DNA of 56,517 nt from Alteromonadaceae bacterium (GTDB lineage Bacteria > Pseudomonadota > Gammaproteobacteria > Enterobacterales > Alteromonadaceae), in the NCBI GenBank assembly GCA_013373625.1, contig JABXHM010000015.1, forward strand, positions 1-56,517, read 5' to 3'. The position numbers were made by a program, and so were the translations under genes. Positions 34,183 to 42,025 of the stretch are shown piece by piece (position 1 is the stretch's first letter; each line of letters opens with the position of its first letter). The notes beneath the pieces were generated by a model. It saw nothing but the letters and a program-made list of their open reading frames with translations. It ran no database searches and had not been told where the DNA came from.

Positions 34183-35136
34183 CTACCCTTCATCAGCAAT
34201 GGCTGCGTACACCGAACGATCCAGCCTTGCCCCACTCTTTTCCAGACTACTGATGATGGTTTTCAGCACCAGCAAGGTTCGCTGATTCATGCGTTCGCGG
34301 GGTTCAGTAACCAGATACACCGACTCTCCAATGTGATAGTCGGTTTCAATGATCTGCATTAACCGCCCCTGCTGTATATCATCACGCACTTCAATAATAT
34401 CTGCCAGTGCCAGCCCCATGCCCAATCGCGCCGCCTCAATTGCCTGATAAGCGTAATCAAAATACGTATGCTGCTTTGCCATTGACGCATCAAGCTGATG
34501 CGAGGACAACCACTGACGCCACTGATTTAAGCGGTCGTGTAAAAGCGGATGCGCCAGTAATGCCCCCGGAGATGCAAGGCGCTGCCCGTTAACCAGCTTG
34601 GGGCTGCACACCGGAACGTAATATTCATCGTAGAGCTTGCGAACCACCCGGCTTTTATCGGCAGGCGCGCCCAGCGTCAGGGCTATATCAAACTCTTGTG
34701 AAAGGCTTTCTTGCAGAGGCTCAACGGTTTTTACTCGCAAGGTAATTTCTGGATATTGCTGTTGCACCAGAGTGAGCAATGGCAATAGCCAGTTCATCGA
34801 AATCGTTGCGGTACAGGCGATAATCAGCTCGCCGGCAATTTGGCTGGGGTTCATATAATGCAAACCACGATTGATTTCCATAAAGGCACTTTGTACCGAC
34901 GTCAGCAATCGCCGACCCGCAGCAGTTAACTGTACGCCATTACCTTCTCGATGAAAAAGGTTTATACCTAAGCGGTCTTCAAGCTGGCGTATATGACGGC
35001 TCAGTGCCGAATGCGATACATGTAACTCCTGTGCAGCGCGGCGTATATGACTATGTCGCCCGGCAGCTTCAAACGCTTTAAGGGCGGTTAATGGAATCTG
35101 CCTTAAATCGAGGTAAGGCGACTGTTCTGGTCTCAT
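34183..35136 (-). CDS. LysR-family regulator (GcvA-like), divergent from deiminase operon
   Basis: A 317-residue LysR-type activator. The N-terminal helix-turn-helix reads IPLTALKAFEAAGRHSHIRRAAQELHVSHSALSRHIRQLEDRLGINLF; the effector domain (about 100-300) has the GcvA-type features IACTATISMNWLLPLL and FDIALTLGAP. It is transcribed away from the deiminase-carbamoylase-aldehyde dehydrogenase operon across 92 bases that hold an 11-bp inverted repeat. LysR proteins usually activate the divergent operon when a pathway intermediate binds, so this is the probable local activator. Confidence 0.93.
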   Translation of the reverse strand: MRPEQSPYLDLRQIPLTALKAFEAAGRHSHIRRAAQELHVSHSALSRHIRQLEDRLGINLFHREGNGVQLTAAGRRLLTSVQSAFMEINRGLHYMNPSQIAGELIIACTATISMNWLLPLLTLVQQQYPEITLRVKTVEPLQESLSQEFDIALTLGAPADKSRVVRKLYDEYYVPVCSPKLVNGQRLASPGALLAHPLLHDRLNQWRQWLSSHQLDASMAKQHTYFDYAYQAIEAARLGMGLALADIIEVRDDIQQGRLMQIIETDYHIGESVYLVTEPRERMNQRTLLVLKTIISSLEKSGARLDRSVYAAIADEG

Positions 35137-35149
35137 ATTGTTACCAAGG

Positions 35150-35188
35150 TGGTGTTAATTCATTGCTTGAATGTACTAATTAACACCA
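35150..35188. promoter_or_regulatory. Long dyad between LysR gene and deiminase operon
   Basis: TGGTGTTAATT (35150-35160) and its perfect reverse complement AATTAACACCA (35178-35188) are separated by 17 bases, in the middle of the divergent intergenic region. The arms are unusually long and perfect for an LTTR site. It is the likely binding site of the LysR protein encoded at 34183-35136. Confidence 0.65.
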
Positions 35189-35228
35189 TAAACTGGATAA
35201 AACATCAATCCTATTAGAGTAATTACTG

Positions 35229-36140
35229 ATGAATACTGACTTTTTCCGCCGCCGTAGCCTGACTGGCAATACTCACCGAATGCCGCACTGGGGCATGGAT
35301 TCTGAATATGGTGTATTGCAGGATGTATTGATTGGCCCCATGGACCACTACAGTTGGCAAACCGGCAACGCCATGTCACGCCGTTCAATGCGACTAGGCC
35401 GTCACTTTGATAAAGAAGTGGCGAAAAAACAGTATCAGGAAATGGTCGATATTTATCAGCATTGTGGTGTGAACACACATTTTTTAGGTGCGGACTCATC
35501 ATTACCATACCAATTGTACGCGCGGGACTCCTCGGTGATGACCCCCTGGGGGCCTGTGGTAACACAAATGTACAGCCCATGGCGTCGCGGCGAATGGCTG
35601 GAAGTGGTTAAGTTTTACCAGCAACACGACATTCCTCTGTTTGATGTGATCACCGCAGGTACCTTTGAAGGTGGCGATTTCATGGTGTTAGAGCCGGGTG
35701 TCATCCTCTGCGGTTACACGGGTGAGCGCACCAGTAAGGCAGGTTTAAACCAAATGCGCGGCTGGGTTGAAAGAGAAGGATGGGAGTTTCACGCCTACGA
35801 ATTTGACCCTTACTTTTTACACCTTGACGTTAAAGTCGCTATGCTGTCAGATAAATTGGCTGCTGTATGTAAACAAGCAGTGGAACAAGAGCTGCTCGAC
35901 TGGTTTAGCGCACGCGGCATTGCCATCATTGATATATCTTACCGCTCGGTACTGGAATTGGGCGTGAACGTTGTAGCCTTAGGGAACGATCGCGTACTGG
36001 TGCCTGAAGGCAGTACAGAATTGATAGAAAAAGCCAAAGCCCATGGACTGGAGGTGTTTAGCCCTGATATGTCCATGTTTACATCTGGCGGCGGCGGTGT
36101 GCACTGCATGTGTCAGCCACTCAGTAGAAAAGACGTATAG
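35229..36140 (+). CDS. Arginine-deiminase-superfamily enzyme (guanidino hydrolase/amidinotransferase fold)
   Basis: A 303-residue member of the deiminase/DDAH/amidinotransferase superfamily, which attacks guanidinium carbons with a Cys-His pair. Likely active-site residues: Asp100 (LYARDSS), Glu147 and Asp150 (TFEGGDF), His198 and Asp200 (FLHLD) and the nucleophile Cys293 in GGGGVHCMCQPL at the C-terminus. Guanidine-to-urea hydrolysis with ammonia release is expected. It is too divergent to be called arginine or agmatine deiminase. The next gene, ten bases on, hydrolyses N-carbamoyl amino acids, the kind of ureido product this enzyme would make, and an aldehyde dehydrogenase follows. The ATG at 35229 has only a weak AGAG upstream; a start at residue 18 is possible. 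Confidence 0.85.
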   Translation: MNTDFFRRRSLTGNTHRMPHWGMDSEYGVLQDVLIGPMDHYSWQTGNAMSRRSMRLGRHFDKEVAKKQYQEMVDIYQHCGVNTHFLGADSSLPYQLYARDSSVMTPWGPVVTQMYSPWRRGEWLEVVKFYQQHDIPLFDVITAGTFEGGDFMVLEPGVILCGYTGERTSKAGLNQMRGWVEREGWEFHAYEFDPYFLHLDVKVAMLSDKLAAVCKQAVEQELLDWFSARGIAIIDISYRSVLELGVNVVALGNDRVLVPEGSTELIEKAKAHGLEVFSPDMSMFTSGGGGVHCMCQPLSRKDV

Positions 36141-36150
36141 GAGAGAATGG

Positions 36151-37383
36151 ATGACGGCACTTGCTATAAACAAAGCACGTCTGTGGTCAACGCTGATGGA
36201 AATGGCCACCATTGGTGGCACTGACAAAGGCGGCTGTAACCGCCAGGCTCTCACAGATTTAGACAGAACCGGCCGCGACTTATTTATCGGTTGGTGTAAA
36301 GAGATTGGCTGTACCTTGCGGGTGGATCAAATGGGTAACCTGTTTTTACATCAGGCTGGCAGTAATGACGACCTCCCCCCGGTACTGATGGGCAGCCACT
36401 TGGATACGCAGCCTACTGGCGGTAAATTTGATGGCGTATATGGCGTACTGGCCGGCTTAGAAGTCCTGCGTACCCTGCACGATGCAGGTATCACTACCCA
36501 ACACCCCATTGAAGTGGCGGTGTGGACTAACGAAGAAGGCGCGCGCTTTTCACCCGCTATGATTGGCTCTGGCGTATGGAGTGGCGAATTCGACTTAGAA
36601 TACGGCCTCAGCCGAGCCGATAAGCAAGGTGTTACTATTGGTGAGGCCCTGCAACACACCGGTTTTGCTGGCAGCGCCCCATGCCAACCGTTCCCTGTCA
36701 AAGCCGCTTTTGAATTACATATAGAACAAGGCCCGATATTAGAAGCTAAACAAAAACCCATCGGTGTCGTTAAAGGCGTTCAGGGCATGCGTTGGTACGA
36801 CTTAATTATCGACGGCCAACCGGTGCACGCTGGCCCCACACCAATGGAGCAACGTCGCGATCCGTTTATGGCGCAGTGCGCCATTGTGAGTGAACTCTAT
36901 CAACTGGCCGCCAGCTATTCGCCATTAGCTCGCGCAACCTTTGGCGATATAAAGGCCGAACCCGGGTCGCGCAATACCGTGCCTGCCCGACTCACCATGG
37001 CAGTAGACTTACGCCATCCGGACCAACAGGTTTTGGCCGATATGGACGCCAGGTTTCGCGAAATTACTAAAAAACACTGTGAACACTTCGACTTAACCTA
37101 TTCAATAAGCGATGAATGGCATTCGCCCGCCGTAGAATTCAACAGCGACTGCGTAGATGCCGTGCGCGCTGCCACCGAACGTTACGGCTATGCCTATGAA
37201 GAAATGTTTTCTGGCGCTGGGCATGACTCTGTGTACACCTCACGGGTGGTACCTACATCAATGATTTTCATTCCCTGTGAGAAGGGTATTAGCCACAATG
37301 AAGCGGAAAACGCCACACCAGAGGATATTGAAGCCGGCTGCAATGTATTGCTCGGCGCAGTACTGGCTATGGCAAACGGTTAA
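36151..37383 (+). CDS. M20-family N-carbamoyl-L-amino-acid hydrolase / beta-ureidopropionase-like
   Basis: A 410-residue dinuclear-metal hydrolase of the AmaB/HyuC family, which splits N-carbamoyl amino acids into amino acid, CO2 and ammonia. Metal ligands are visible: His83 (MGSHLDT), Asp94 (GGKFDGVYG), Glu128/Glu129 (WTNEEGARF), His190 (ELHIEQGP) and a His in GISHNEAEN near the C-terminus. The Arg-containing substrate motif region SRNTVPARL is also present. The start at 36151 has TAGGAGAGA upstream, ten bases after the deiminase stop; the longer in-frame start at 36043 lies inside that gene. The arrangement implies a deiminase-ureidase relay. Allantoate amidohydrolase is an alternative within the family. 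Confidence 0.92.
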   Translation: MTALAINKARLWSTLMEMATIGGTDKGGCNRQALTDLDRTGRDLFIGWCKEIGCTLRVDQMGNLFLHQAGSNDDLPPVLMGSHLDTQPTGGKFDGVYGVLAGLEVLRTLHDAGITTQHPIEVAVWTNEEGARFSPAMIGSGVWSGEFDLEYGLSRADKQGVTIGEALQHTGFAGSAPCQPFPVKAAFELHIEQGPILEAKQKPIGVVKGVQGMRWYDLIIDGQPVHAGPTPMEQRRDPFMAQCAIVSELYQLAASYSPLARATFGDIKAEPGSRNTVPARLTMAVDLRHPDQQVLADMDARFREITKKHCEHFDLTYSISDEWHSPAVEFNSDCVDAVRAATERYGYAYEEMFSGAGHDSVYTSRVVPTSMIFIPCEKGISHNEAENATPEDIEAGCNVLLGAVLAMANG

Positions 37384-37435
37384 CGCCAAATACTTACATT
37401 AATCTATCAGCGACAGCGCTAAGCCAAAAGGACGT

Positions 37436-38863
37436 ATGAGAATGACAGCCGCCTATCAACAACTTTACATTAACGGGCAATGGATCAGCCCTCATTCAGA
37501 CAGCCAGATACGCGTTGTTAACCCAGCCAATGGCGAACTCTATGCCACGGTACCGAGCGCCAACACTGATGATATTGATGCTGCGATACACGCAGCTAAA
37601 GCCGCTTTTCCCCGTTGGTCTGCGACCCCGGCAAAATACCGGGCCGACCTGATCAATACAATTGCCGATGGTATGCAAGCGCGTAAGGACGAACTTATTG
37701 ATGCAATCATCCATTCCATGGGGTGCCCGGCGGCATTGGCGGATGAGTTGCAGGTTCAGGGCAGCATCGACGCCTTTCGAAGCTTTGCCAGTCTGACACA
37801 ACACATGGACGACACCGACACTCATGATAACTTTATCACCATGAAAGAAGCGGTGGGTGTGTGTGTCCTAATCAATCCCTGGAACTACCCGCTTTCACAA
37901 CTGGTGGGTAAGTTAGGCCCGGCTCTGGCTGCTGGCTGCACTGCAATATTGAAACCTGCGGAGCAAACACCGGTGCAGGATCTCATTCTCGCCGATATTA
38001 TTCATCAGGCCGGCGTGCCTGCGGGCGTCGTCAACGTGCTAACCGCTGTTGGCGCTGACGTCGGCGAGTATCTGTGCAGCCATAAAGACGTCGATATGGT
38101 GTCATTTACCGGTTCTACCCTGGCCGGCGTTAAAGTGGCGCAAGCCGCAGCGCCAGGCGTTAAGCGCGTTTGTCAGGAGTTAGGTGGCAAATCCCCTTAT
38201 ATCATCGCCCCTGGCGCCGATCTGGCCGCGGCGGTACGTTATGGTGTGGAAGATGTGATGATTAACGCCGGGCAAACCTGTTGCGCGCTGACCCGTATGC
38301 TGGTGCCAGCGACTGAGCTCGAGACTGTCGAACGTATCGCCGCTGAAGCAGCGAGTGAGTGGCGGCCGGGTAATCCAAAGGAGCAACAGACCATGATGGG
38401 TCCGTTAAGCTCCCATGCACAGCAGGCGCGGGTAAAACACTACATCGAACAGGGTATTAAAGAAGGCGCCAGGATGATTTGTGGCGGCGAACCGCTTGAT
38501 GACAGCCTGCTTGACGGTGCCTATGTAGCACCGACGATTTTCTCTGATGTCACTAACGACATGACAATTGCCCGTGAAGAAATCTTTGGCCCGGTGTTGT
38601 GCATCATGCCTTATGACACCCTTGAAGAAGCCATTGCTATCGCCAATGACACGCCTTACGGATTGTCTTCAGGCGTATATGGTAAAGACACCGATGAGGC
38701 AAAGCAGATTGCCCGGCATATTCGCGCTGGCCAGTGCTATATTCAAGGGGCGCTGTTTAATACTGATGCGCCCTTTGGCGGTTACAAACAATCGGGGAAT
38801 GGTCGTGAGTGGGGTCTGAGTGGGCTGCATGAATATACTGAAACCAAGGCATTGATTATTTAG
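37436..38863 (+). CDS. Aldehyde dehydrogenase, third gene of deiminase operon
   Basis: A 475-residue NAD(P)-dependent aldehyde dehydrogenase. The nucleophile is Cys282 (NAGQTCCALTR), the general base Glu is in CQELGGKSPYI, and the oxyanion Asn is in NPWNYPLSQL. The C-terminus has FGPVLCIMPYDTLEEAIAIANDTPYGLSSGVY and FGGYKQSGNGREWG. It follows the carbamoylase by 52 bases. Two close starts (37436 and 37442) are possible; AAAAGGA favours the first. In the proposed route it would oxidise 4-guanidinobutanal (made by the AruI-like decarboxylase) to 4-guanidinobutanoate, but its sequence alone does not fix the substrate. Confidence 0.92.
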   Translation: MRMTAAYQQLYINGQWISPHSDSQIRVVNPANGELYATVPSANTDDIDAAIHAAKAAFPRWSATPAKYRADLINTIADGMQARKDELIDAIIHSMGCPAALADELQVQGSIDAFRSFASLTQHMDDTDTHDNFITMKEAVGVCVLINPWNYPLSQLVGKLGPALAAGCTAILKPAEQTPVQDLILADIIHQAGVPAGVVNVLTAVGADVGEYLCSHKDVDMVSFTGSTLAGVKVAQAAAPGVKRVCQELGGKSPYIIAPGADLAAAVRYGVEDVMINAGQTCCALTRMLVPATELETVERIAAEAASEWRPGNPKEQQTMMGPLSSHAQQARVKHYIEQGIKEGARMICGGEPLDDSLLDGAYVAPTIFSDVTNDMTIAREEIFGPVLCIMPYDTLEEAIAIANDTPYGLSSGVYGKDTDEAKQIARHIRAGQCYIQGALFNTDAPFGGYKQSGNGREWGLSGLHEYTETKALII

Positions 38864-38875
38864 TTAAAACGCAAT

Positions 38876-38894
38876 GGGTACGCCATGCGTACCC
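38876..38894. terminator. Hairpin between convergent ALDH and ferredoxin genes
   Basis: GGGTACGC and GCGTACCC form a perfect 8-bp stem around CAT, 13 bases past the ALDH stop and 37 past the ferredoxin stop. On the minus strand it is followed by ATTGCGTTTT; on the plus strand the tail is poor in T. It is a probable weak bidirectional terminator. Confidence 0.5.
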
Positions 38895-38930
38895 AGGCCC
38901 TTTAGCCGGTCTGTTGTACTTGTGATAACC

Positions 38931-39251
38931 TCACCACTCACTCTCAGGCACATGCACGATAAGTCCCTCTAGCGCGTCAGTTACCTTAATCTGACAAGAT
39001 AAACGGCTGTTTGGCGTCATCTCGATGGCGCTTTCCATTACCGCTGTTTCTGCCTCATCAGCGGTGCCGACTTTATCAATCCATGCATCATCGATAATGC
39101 AATGGCAGGTTGCGCAGGAACAACTGCCGCCGCAGTCGGCAGTAATTTCTTCGATGTCGTTATCCACAGCGGTCTGCATGACAGAATCGCCATCGATGGC
39201 ATCGACAACTTTGATGCTCTCATCCGGCAGTATAAAGGTAATATTTGGCAT
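38931..39251 (-). CDS. [2Fe-2S] ferredoxin (adrenodoxin/putidaredoxin type)
   Basis: A 106-residue ferredoxin. Cluster ligands are the Cys residues of DCGGSCSCATCHC together with RLSCQI further on, the CX5CX2C...C pattern of vertebrate-type ferredoxins that feed oxygenases. The start MPNITFILPDES at 39251 follows GGAGAAGAACT; an in-frame ATG at 39272 is less likely. It lies 76 bases behind the Rieske oxygenase gene on the same strand and should supply its electrons. No ferredoxin reductase gene is nearby, so a housekeeping or distant reductase must complete the chain. Confidence 0.93.
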   Translation of the reverse strand: MPNITFILPDESIKVVDAIDGDSVMQTAVDNDIEEITADCGGSCSCATCHCIIDDAWIDKVGTADEAETAVMESAIEMTPNSRLSCQIKVTDALEGLIVHVPESEW

Positions 39252-39327
39252 AGTTCTTCTCCAGTTCGACACCCTGAGATATCGAAAAATCGTTGTTTAA
39301 CAGAGGATATTGAATACAGTTGGGACG

Positions 39328-40467
39328 CTACTCGCCCTGCATTTTTCGTAACCACATTTGGTGAAACGACATGTTCACCTGATCCCAGGCCGCCACCAGG
39401 TTGCCCTGATCCGCTACCTTTGACGTTCTGGTCTGTTGTAGTTTATCGAGCAGTTCAATGTCCTGCTGATTGACCTCATTGAGTACCTCGCTTAAGCGCT
39501 GCTGTTCTTCAGCATATTCTTCGCTGGCAGCATCTTTGCTGGTCACGTACACAGACAGTGTTTCGTCGGTGGCCGTTACGCCGGTAGGCTTAACCACAAT
39601 GGTTTGCACCCAGCACGGATCGACAAAAAACAGCGTGTTGGGGAAAATACCAAACCATTGCTGTGTCCCCTGACGCTCCGCGGGAAGTCCTGCAAAATGC
39701 GGTAATTGTTTGGCGGTTTTGGCCGGTTTGTCACTGGCACCATTCGCCAGCCGCAAGCCCACAATATCATCGGACAAGAATAAATCTTCTTGTTCCAGTA
39801 CCGACTCCACGGTGCACGCCTGGGAATGCACAAAGGGCACGTGGTAGCCGTCAAGGAAGTTGTCCACGGCCAATTTCCAGTTAACGTCACCACGATAATC
39901 AGTGGCACTGATCATTTGAATATCCTGCTGCGGATAGCAGCTTAGCAAGTCATCAAGAGGTTTAATAAACTCATCAAAAGGTGGTGCATCACCTGATACG
40001 TTGACAAAAATAATGTCCCACCAAATCGCGAAGCGAACCGGCAGCAGGCCTTTGTCGGCCTTATCGGCCGCCGAAATAGGGGTATTGTCACGTCCGTAAA
40101 AACGTGGAGCCCCCATTAGCTCACCATCTAACTTGAAAGACCACTTATGATACGGACACACCAGGGTGCGTTTATTACACGGCGCGTCCACCAGAGGGGC
40201 CGCCTTATGGCGACAAACGTTGTGAAAAACGCCGATTTCGCCGTTTTTGTTTCGCACTGCAATTAACGATGCACCCGCAATGGATACCGGCAGAATATCG
40301 CCGGGCTTTTTGAGTTGCTGCGCACAGCCAATACTCGCCCAGCCCTGCGCAAATACCTTGTCCTGTTCTTGTTGGTAGACATCATTTTCTGCAAACACAA
40401 AACCGGGTAAACCACGTTGGGTTACCGTATCACTTTGAATGTTCTTTACCTTAATTGTACTGGTCAT
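39328..40467 (-). CDS. Rieske non-heme iron oxygenase, alpha subunit
   Basis: A 379-residue oxygenase. The Rieske cluster ligands are Cys85/His87 (NVCRHKAAPL) and Cys104/His107 (LVCPYHKW). The mononuclear iron site is in KLAVDNFLDGYHVPFVH. The size and absence of a beta subunit place it with single-component oxygenases such as glycine betaine, stachydrine and carnitine oxygenases (GbcA/CntA-like), which hydroxylate or N-dealkylate small nitrogen compounds, rather than with large aromatic dioxygenases. It forms an operon with the ferredoxin. In this neighbourhood it could N-dealkylate or hydroxylate a methylated amino acid or guanidino compound; the substrate is unknown. Confidence 0.9.
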   Translation of the reverse strand: MTSTIKVKNIQSDTVTQRGLPGFVFAENDVYQQEQDKVFAQGWASIGCAQQLKKPGDILPVSIAGASLIAVRNKNGEIGVFHNVCRHKAAPLVDAPCNKRTLVCPYHKWSFKLDGELMGAPRFYGRDNTPISAADKADKGLLPVRFAIWWDIIFVNVSGDAPPFDEFIKPLDDLLSCYPQQDIQMISATDYRGDVNWKLAVDNFLDGYHVPFVHSQACTVESVLEQEDLFLSDDIVGLRLANGASDKPAKTAKQLPHFAGLPAERQGTQQWFGIFPNTLFFVDPCWVQTIVVKPTGVTATDETLSVYVTSKDAASEEYAEEQQRLSEVLNEVNQQDIELLDKLQQTRTSKVADQGNLVAAWDQVNMSFHQMWLRKMQGE

Positions 40468-40639
40468 GGTTACTTGCCTGTTATTACGTTATACGTGTCA
40501 TTCTGTTTACCTATCACAACACAATCGCTGTTCGCCGGGTATACGCAGAATGTTATGTTTTGCACTGTGTTACGGCGCTTTGCCTGATCAAAAAGAAGCC
40601 CAAAACACCCCACTGGCGTTTGACATGCCAACGTAAACG

Positions 40640-42013
40640 CTAAAACAGCAAATGGGCAATCAGGACCAGTAATGGTAATGCTATGCAGGTTCTGATAACG
40701 AAAATAGCCACCAGGTGGCGCACCGACAGCGGAATCGACGAACGCATGATCAAAATGGCACTTTCAGCAAAAAAGATCAGCTGGGTTACCGACAATCCGG
40801 CCAGCACAAATTTCGTTTTTAGTGAGGTTAACTCACTGGCAATAATGGTCGGTACAAACTGATCAAATAAACCCAGTAGCAGACCTGGTGCAGCTGCCTG
40901 TGCTTCAGGAATTTGCATTAATTCCAGCAATACACTGAGAGGATAAGTCAGGGTTTGAAACAGTGACGTGTTATAGTAAATTGCCAGTGTAAACAGCTCA
41001 ATGGTCATGGCTGCCGGCATCATCATCAGGTAGATGTCCATCATAGAATGCCAGCCGCGCTGTAACGACTTTTTTGGTGTTGGTGACGTTGCCGCCACGC
41101 TATAAGCGCGGCTCATGGCCATTTTAAAGCGCGACTCGTCATGACTAACATCTTCATTGAGGGTTTTACCCTGCGCAGGATAATATTCATCTTTTATCCA
41201 GCGTAACGGCGGCAAACGCGGCGTAATCACCGCACATAAGGTACAGATTAAAAACATACTGCCGTACAATTGTAAAAAGTAATTGCCCAGTCCAGCCACA
41301 TTGGCGGTAAGTAACACAAAGGGTACCGACACTACCGAAAAATTCGTTGCAATAACCGACGACTCACGGCCACTGTAATAGCCCTTTTCATATTGCGCAT
41401 TGGTCAGAACTACTGCAATACTTGATGAGCCTACCCACGAGGCAACCGTATCGATTGACGCTCTGCCCGGCAAATTAAATAATTTCTGAAACGGTCGTTG
41501 CAACATAGTACCGACAAACTCCAGCAAACCGTAGTCAGTTAAAAATGGCAGCAACAGGCAACCCAGCCCCACCAGTAAAAATATTGCTCCAGCGACATCG
41601 ATATAAGCGGTAACCCCGGTTTGTTCAGAGATTAGCCATTGCGGACCAACCTGAAACAGGGTCATACAAGCCATTACCGCCGCGCTCACATTGACTATTA
41701 CCCACAACCAGTGCGAAGCGATAAGCCGATCTGACATGGGCAATTTCATGGCCATGTGCTTTGGTGATACATTGTAAATAACCGACACTATAGCGGCCAT
41801 CACGAAGCAACTCGTGGTAAAAACGCCCATGTTGTCACCCAGCCACAGCGTAATCTGGCCGGTCAGGATACCCAGTGCAATAGTCCAGGCACCGTCGATA
41901 TACATCGGTGTGAGAAAGAATAAAATCCCAAATAATGAACACCCAAGTAACTTTATCCACGTCATCATATTGCTTGCACTTTGCATTTTGAGAGCCTGCT
42001 CGTTATTACTCAT
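40640..42013 (-). CDS. YjiH-family membrane protein, putative transporter
   Basis: A 457-residue polytopic membrane protein with about ten hydrophobic segments, resembling YjiH proteins with nucleoside-recognition (Gate) domains. Family-like stretches are VASWVGSSSIAVVLTNAQYEKGYYSGRESSVIATNFSVVSVPF and LGLFDQFVPTIIASELTSLKTKFVLAGLSVTQLIFFAESA. Transport has not been shown for the family. GGAGGCGAACTA precedes the ATG, 12 bases after the decarboxylase stop, so the two are a tight operon. Placement beside a 2-ketoarginine decarboxylase-like gene suggests uptake of the pathway substrate, with the Gate domain giving no clear specificity. Confidence 0.8.
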   Translation of the reverse strand: MSNNEQALKMQSASNMMTWIKLLGCSLFGILFFLTPMYIDGAWTIALGILTGQITLWLGDNMGVFTTSCFVMAAIVSVIYNVSPKHMAMKLPMSDRLIASHWLWVIVNVSAAVMACMTLFQVGPQWLISEQTGVTAYIDVAGAIFLLVGLGCLLLPFLTDYGLLEFVGTMLQRPFQKLFNLPGRASIDTVASWVGSSSIAVVLTNAQYEKGYYSGRESSVIATNFSVVSVPFVLLTANVAGLGNYFLQLYGSMFLICTLCAVITPRLPPLRWIKDEYYPAQGKTLNEDVSHDESRFKMAMSRAYSVAATSPTPKKSLQRGWHSMMDIYLMMMPAAMTIELFTLAIYYNTSLFQTLTYPLSVLLELMQIPEAQAAAPGLLLGLFDQFVPTIIASELTSLKTKFVLAGLSVTQLIFFAESAILIMRSSIPLSVRHLVAIFVIRTCIALPLLVLIAHLLF

Positions 42014-42025
42014 TAGTTCGCCTCC

